A stretch of DNA of 64,000 bases from Paracentrotus lividus (lineage: Eukaryota > Echinodermata > Echinoidea > Camarodonta > Echinidae), in contig CALNVZ010003426.1 in NCBI GenBank assembly GCA_940671915.1, positions 12,897,827 to 12,961,826 of the forward strand, given 5' to 3'. The notes beneath the pieces were generated by a model, which was not told the DNA's origin, searched no databases, and saw nothing but the letters and a program-made list of their open reading frames with translations. This document shows positions 58,693 to 64,000 of this stretch, piece by piece (positions within the stretch are counted from its first letter, which is position 1; each line of letters starts with the position of its first letter). A program made the translations under genes and the position numbers.

Positions 58693-59170
58693 GCATCCTG
58701 AACCACCTCTTTCTGTAATAAATGCGACAATTGAAGGCAAAGGTTCTCCATTGCCGACGGAGAAGTCCAACAATACCAATAAGAACCAAACGCCAAACAG
58801 ACAAGTAAATGACGTCCTTTCTAGAACATCTGCAAATGCATCTCATGGTGAGAGATCAAACTCGACTCTATCTCATGAGCAGTCTGAACCACCTCTTTCT
58901 GTTAAACATACGCCCGTAGAAGACAAAGGTTCTCCATTATCGAAGGAGAAGTTTGAAAATTCAAATACCAGCGAAACACCAAATGGACATGACGTTCTTT
59001 CCAGATCGTCTTCAAAGACATCTGGCGTTAAGACACCAACGTCGACTCAATCTGGTAAGCAGCCTGAACCACCTCTTTCTCTAAAACAAACGCCAGAAGA
59101 AGACAACGGTTCATCATTGCCCACTGAGAAGTCAGATAATTCAAATACGAGCCTCATGGTCGAAACTATA
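58177..59170 (+). repeat. 180/186-bp in-frame tandem repeat, about 5.5 units
   Basis: Units start at about 58177, 58363, 58543, 58724, 58910 and 59090. Consensus features are TP-x-EDKGSPLP, a DVLSRSSSKTS block and KTPTS-x-SxKxPEPPLS. The 181-bp third spacing (58543 to 58724) is where the frameshift lies. Confidence 0.85.
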
Positions 59171-59173
59171 TAA
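58694..59173 (+). CDS. Giant disordered protein, last ~160 codons after a +1 frameshift
   Basis: The frame picks up with HPEPPLSV and continues the 60-residue repeat through three more starts, ending at a TAA at 59171-59173 after SLMVETI. Comparison with neighbouring units shows one extra A at 58687-58689 (a repeat unit is 181 bp rather than 180), which throws the main frame into a stop. The preserved repeat after the break argues for sequencing error or a very young allele. Confidence 0.7.
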   Translation, partial: HPEPPLSVINATIEGKGSPLPTEKSNNTNKNQTPNRQVNDVLSRTSANASHGERSNSTLSHEQSEPPLSVKHTPVEDKGSPLSKEKFENSNTSETPNGHDVLSRSSSKTSGVKTPTSTQSGKQPEPPLSLKQTPEEDNGSSLPTEKSDNSNTSLMVETI

Positions 59174-59316
59174 ATCTGGAATCAAAAGATGCATAAGACT
59201 CTACGCTATACAGTCATGAAAGTTGTCGGCACCAAAAAGTTATCCTAAAACTTACTTCAGTAAAGTGAACTAGGGCATTGAAAATCCCATAGACTTTGTG
59301 TAGCTTCGGATGTTCT

Positions 59317-59322
59317 AATAAA
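59317..59322 (+). terminator. Candidate polyadenylation signal of the giant gene
   Basis: AATAAA 144 nt past the 59173 stop, at the junction with the Tc1 inverted repeat. Another AATAAA lies near 59386. Use is inferred. Confidence 0.4.
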
Positions 59323-60196
59323 CTGGCCAGCAAAAGAAAGTACCCACTTCTTTCAAAGGCTGCACACAAAAATTCACCCCATAGAAATAAACAATTTTGT
59401 ACACAGGTATGGTGCAATAATCCATTACTAATCACATACCCAACAGGAAGTGATTATCTTTATTACAAAGAAATAAAATGGCATATACAGCATCTTGGTC
59501 ACTGAATCAAAAGTCACAAAATGTAACAGAATGAGCCGTCCATGTTTTACACAAAAGTCAATGTCAAAGGATGAAATAAACCAGACACAAACAACAATGT
59601 TCAATAATGTGTATGTCCTCCTCGTGCCTGGACACATTCCAGGCATCTCTGACGCATGCTTTGGACAAGTTGTCTGGCGTAGTCCTGGGGAAGTTCTGTC
59701 CATTCCTCCTGTCGGATGAACTTGGCAGACGGGTGAGATCAAGGGAACAGCCTCCTACCAATCGGCAAACATTGATCCAAGCTCTGCAGGAGGAATGGAC
59801 AGAACTTCCCCAGGACTACGCCAGACAACTTGTCCAAAGCATGCGTCAGAGATGCCTGGAATGTGTCCAGGCACGAGGAGGACATACACATTATTGAACA
59901 TTGTTGTTTGTGTCTGGTTTATTTCATCCTTTGACATTGACTTTTGTGTAAAACATGGACGGCTCATTCTGTTACATTTTGTGACTTTTGATTCAGTGAC
60001 CAAGATGCTGTATATGCCATTTTATTTCTTTGTAATAAAGATAATCACTTCCTGTTGGGTATGTGATTAGTAATGGATTATTGCACCATACCTGTGTACA
60101 AAATTGTTTATTTCTATGGGGTGAATTTTTGTGTGCAGCCTTTGAAAGAAGTGGGTACTTTCTTTTGCTGGCCAGTTTAATTTTGACCACCACTGT
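59319..60196. mobile_element. Inverted duplication of a Tc1 transposon 3' end
   Basis: The arms 59319-59711 and 59787-60179 are reverse complements with no indel (coordinates sum to a constant) and no mismatch that I noticed over 393 bp. They enclose a 75-bp spacer. Each arm carries the end of a Tc1 transposase and its TIR. Only the right side keeps the outer TIR tip (TTTTGACCACCACTG), followed by a TA-rich run; the left arm is cut at AAACTGGCC. Confidence 0.85.
59700..59897 (+). pseudogene. Tc1-like transposase, C-terminal fragment
   Basis: The plus frame reads ELGRRVRSREQPPTNRQTLI, then QALQEEWTELPQ, a SMRQRC segment and the terminal ARGGHTHY stop. This is the typical last ~60 residues of Tc1-family transposases (family ends with ARGGHTRY-like). 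The part from QEEW onward is mirrored on the minus strand in the left arm. The HTH and the catalytic DD residues are absent, so it is a relic. Confidence 0.85.
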
Positions 60197-61309
60197 ATAT
60201 ATATATATATATATCCATGTAATATTTTAAACAATGATAAATAATTAGAATAATCGTATGTTATTGTTGTTATTATTATTATTGCCATCATTAATACAAC
60301 ATACTATCGTCGTTCAAAGTCTGTAACCCCTCACCAAAATAACTTGGTAGAAGTACTGATATTTCAGTTTAAAAATAAAAGGAGTGTATCATGTTGTTCA
60401 TATGAGAATCATTCAAGTAATAAGTTCCAATCGGTTATGAATTTCTTATCTTTATAGTTATATTAGTCAGATTTACAATGAATTAGCTCAAGTTTTGGTT
60501 AATCTAATTCGTCAATACAAAAATTGATTTTACTTTTTGCTGGGGTTGGACTCTCCTCTATTGATTACGTAATATAACCTTGTCTCATCGGTAAGAAAAA
60601 TAAAAAAAGTGGTTTGTGACGAATTAGTCATTAAATCAGGAATGTATAATTATCGCGTTTGACATGCTCATAATAATAAGGCAACATTAATGCTGCCAAA
60701 CTCTTCTTGGAATTCCGCCATTCTTGCCATTGTAATATTAGCAGGTGAATGTATGTGTTTATTATCCTTAACCACGAAAGATGTGTGGTTCATAAACATA
60801 AACAAAAAGAATTATAGATAAATTCAAGATTATCATAAATTTTGATAGCTTAGAATTCTAAGAACTATACATAAACACATTTCCTTAATAAATAGGCCTA
60901 AGCTATTAAAAGAACATAATCATGCATAATTATTATTTTACGATCGAAAGCCAAAACTAAGTTTAATGTGCTCTTAATAATTTATATACAAGAATTATTT
61001 ACCAATTCCTCTTTAAAGGTATTTACATTTTTAGTCCTTTTTCTGTAGTAATATTTTTTGGAAAAAAATTATTTCGGAGGATAATATATTGAGCTTTCTC
61101 AGCATTCGAGAAATATCTCTTTTCACCAGTTACCGCACACCAATCTATTGTTTTCATCGGAATCTCTGTAGTAAAAATTAATATACCATAAATATTGTCT
61201 TTGTTTTTTGTTTTTTGTCTTTGTCTTTTTGTTCAATGATAATGTGTTTTCTTGATTAATTATCTATCTTAAAGGTTGGTTGGTTCGTTGGTTGATAGTT
61301 TGTTGTATG
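60197..61309. other. AT-rich intergenic DNA, nothing recognised
   Basis: Starts just after a (TA)n run (about 60196-60213). No ORF of note, RNA gene or element ends were found. Confidence 0.45.
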
Positions 61310-61317
61310 AATTATTA

Positions 61318-61990
61318 ACCTGATTGACTGATTGATTGATTGATTGATTGAATGAATGAATGAATGAATAATTGAATAAATGTGTATAGGAATGAATTAT
61401 TGATAAATGTTAATGGTGAATTGCTTCATTTGTTTATTTAATGATTACATTGATGTATTGCTTAATTTATATTTTTGTAAATTCAAAGGATTGGTGTGTG
61501 GCGGTTGTATCATTGATTTAGTTCGATGATGTTTGTTTTTTTTTTTATTTGACTAAAATGAATGAATAAAAGAGTGATTGAATCACTTAGCGAGTGAAAG
61601 ACTGAATGAATGCTTGATTTATTATTGCATAGTTTGATTGATTGATTGATTGATTGATTCACTGCTTGATCTGACGACTATTGATTGATTAATTTATTCA
61701 CTGTTTGGTCTTACGACTAATGCATTGATTGATTGACTGTTTGGTCAAACGACTAATTCATTGATTGATTGATTGACTGTTTGGTCAAACGACTAATTGA
61801 TTGATTGATTGATTGACTGTTTCATCGAATGACTTATTGTTTAATTTATTCACTGTTCGTCGAATAACAAATTGATTGATTAATTCACTGTTTGGTCGAA
61901 TGACTAATTGATTGATTCACTGTTTTGTCGAATGACTATTTGATTGATTGATTGATTGAATGATTGATTGGTTTGTTGAGTGCTTTAATA
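61318..61990. repeat. (TTGA)n / (TGAA)n array with a ~45-60-bp minisatellite
   Basis: GATT/TTGA runs at 61320-61372 and 61630-61960. The latter are organised in units built of ACTGTTTGGTC, GA-or-AA, ACGACTAATTGATTGATTG with variants (about 7 units, 61650-61960). Confidence 0.8.
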
Positions 61991-62131
61991 GATTGATGTT
62001 TCGTTTGTACGTTGCAATGTTAGCTGCCTAGTAGCATGGTATAAAACTGTAAGGTTACACAGACTGTTCATAATTGTCATTCCAAAGCATTATACATTTG
62101 AATTTGCAAAATGATTTTTAACCCATTTTAC

Positions 62132-62134
<3 letters not shown>

Positions 62135-62214
<80 letters not shown>

Positions 62215-62229
62215 TATTTTTTTTTTTAC
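62135..62229. repeat. Long poly-T tract (~78 uninterrupted T, ~95 in total)
   Basis: Could be the poly(A) tail of a retroposed sequence on the minus strand, or simple expansion. The lysine-run ORF across it on the minus strand is not a gene. Confidence 0.9.
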
Positions 62230-62512
62230 TGCCGAATAATAATTCATCCAGCACAACCTCTTTTTTTTTTCTTAGATAGAAACGATCACATGTTAAATGC
62301 ATGCACATTACTATGGTTGATGTAATAGTATTCCTACTGTCGAAATAAATGATTAATTCGTATTGTGATGAAATTTTTCATTTATTCATTAGGGCCTACT
62401 AGAATAGCACACTCAAACCGATTGGTATGAGATGAAAGGAAACACCCTCCACCACCCCCCCCTTCTCTGCTCTCTCCTCATATTTATCTAAATTTCAATA
62501 CTTCTCTCACTG

Positions 62513-62519
<7 letters not shown>

Positions 62520-62544
<25 letters not shown>

Positions 62545-62600
62545 GCCCCACTTTCTCTTTCTTTATCTTGTTCCATCTCTCTCTCTCTCTCCCTCTCTTT
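62520..62600. repeat. (CT)n microsatellite cluster
   Basis: Two CT runs (about 62523-62544 and 62576-62598) preceded by C-runs. Confidence 0.8.
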
Positions 62601-64000
62601 CTTTCTTTATACAAAGAGAAGCCAATCATTTTCTTATGTGATATCTTATTATTTTCTCCTCTGAAATATAGTAGTCTTTACTTTCGTGTGTCCCTTTCCA
62701 GATACTGAATACAGCATACAAATGATAACTGATTCACGACCTAACAATATCCCTACATAATCAAAGAAAATGCCCTTCAGCAAGAAACATATAAAGGCCC
62801 GTGCTTAACAAAGATTACAATAAATTTTTGTTCTTTTATTCACTTTGTAACCTTTCCTCATTCAGTCTGTTTGGATTTTGTAGCACATTGATTCAGTTCA
62901 CTCCATTATACTAAGTCGAAAAGTGAAGAACGAAGTGATGAAAAAAAACCACCAACTTGAGAACGCAGGCCATTCAAAACCAAGTTTACCCATATAAAAC
63001 AAAATGTCATGATTTATGACAATCAGTCTAGTCGTTTTCATGCGGTAAGGTTAATTTCCATTCATCGCTTCGCTTATGGAAAAAAAAAATATGACTGACA
63101 TTATTCATTTTGAAAGAGTTGACTGACTTCTCTCATGTTAAAGAAAAAATGAAATAAATGAAGAATAAAAACCGAGAGACGATGAAAGAACACTGTAGAT
63201 GACGTTTAAAGACTGCAGTAGTAATTAGTAGTTCTTAAGGTTATCATAAATCATCGTCGGCTTAGCAACATCAGATAATTTCTCAAAGACAAAATTATTT
63301 ACAGGTAAATCGATCCAAAACTCGAACGCTGTAATCGATGTATCACTTTTGACACTAACCTATCCGCCATAAGCCTTGTTCAATGCTTTCGTTTTTTTGT
63401 TTTTTTTTTCTTCTTTTATCTGCATGCATAAACCTTTAAACAGACCTGCATACCTGCGCATGCGCTGATCAGAATTGCGATATTCTGAATATAAACACGG
63501 ATTATCAATCAAACGCGGAATATTGCAAACAACGAAACGACACAAAAGTCTTCACCTTTGATACATGGACATTGTTCCTTCAGTGACGTCATTTATTACT
63601 CTTGGCAGGCTTCGGGTTAGCTTAGTTTCGCTTCGATTCCTACTCACACGAGTTGACCACTTTAATTAATGCTATAGCTAATGAGCAGCGCTTGGATACG
63701 GAACATTGTGGAAAATATATATGTATTAGCGTTTATTGTTGTGATATTGTGGCTCTCTGTGGACTTGTTCAACTTAAATATTTACCGCCGAAATTAAACT
63801 TTGGTGAACTCTATGAACTGTTCATCTCTTATTCATATAGGTAACTTCAAGTTAGCTGAGTACCACTTTGCTTCATACAGCTCACTAACGACCACTTACA
63901 ACTTATAATTAAAACAAGCTTTGAACAGCCACCAGTCATCGCATTGTAATATTACGGGATTTGTGTTATAATAAGTATCTCGTTGTGGATTTTCACGAAT
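62601..64000. other. Intergenic DNA to window edge; CRE-like site
   Basis: No convincing exon. A perfect TGACGTCA palindrome at 63584-63591 resembles a CRE/ATF site and could belong to a promoter of a gene beyond the window. Single occurrences arise by chance. Confidence 0.3.

Noticed and set aside
61630-61990. CRISPR-like array
   Set aside because: Eukaryotic minisatellite with variable, non-unique spacers and no palindromic repeat.
62090-62308. Minus-strand ORF with a long lysine run
   Set aside because: Translation of the poly-T tract only.

Overview
The window is eukaryotic nuclear DNA from an animal, most likely a marine invertebrate deuterostome (sea urchin or other echinoderm). This is inferred from the AT-rich intergenic sequence, the many short non-autonomous DNA transposons, recurrent words such as TAGGCCTA and ACATGTACATGTA, tRNA-derived SINE sequence, and an intron-containing SPT2 histone-chaperone gene. 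Homopolymer indels, a 25-N gap and error-like near-duplicates show a draft assembly with low-quality patches, so some apparent gene damage is probably technical.

Layout. 1-11 kb is gene-poor and holds several identifiable transposons: a 314-bp MITE with 14-bp TIRs, a 982-bp foldback mariner-like element (TA target duplication), an internally deleted Tc1 element that keeps its DNA-binding ORF and 70-bp TIRs, a piggyBac-type MITE (TTAA), and a 468-bp mariner-type MITE. 11.2-22.0 kb is a complete six-exon minus-strand gene for the SPT2 chromatin protein (SPTY2D1 homologue, 587 aa). Its introns carry two PIF/Harbinger-type MITEs, two foldback elements, a SINE and a distant inverted-repeat pair.

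22.77-38.66 kb holds two direct copies of a ~7.9-kb block separated by the N gap. The second copy carries an intact minus-strand single-exon ORF of 1,070 aa. The first copy carries the same gene broken by many one-base indels.

42.4-59.2 kb holds, on the plus strand, a very large and essentially intronless coding region (3,871 aa, plus 1,192 aa, plus ~160 aa) that is probably one gene of roughly 5,160 codons. It is interrupted in this assembly by a ~0.6-kb tandem triplication and by a one-base insertion. The 1,070-aa and ~5,160-aa proteins are head-to-head paralogues. They share a module order that I do not recognise from any named family: Lys/Glu-rich coiled region, RG box, an 'AMEAIQEE/RQAW' segment, an amphipathic 'KF-x-K-x-AGF' helix, and a ~120-residue conserved domain opening with RPANP. 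The large paralogue has also gained two long arrays of R-x-x-S-x-P motifs, which resemble 14-3-3 docking sites, a second RG box and a C-terminal 60-residue repeat array. 59.3-60.2 kb is an inverted duplication of a Tc1 3' end. The last 4 kb is simple-sequence-rich intergenic DNA.

The SPT2 gene and the paralogue pair show no obvious functional link. The paralogue pair and its repeat arrays are the most novel content.
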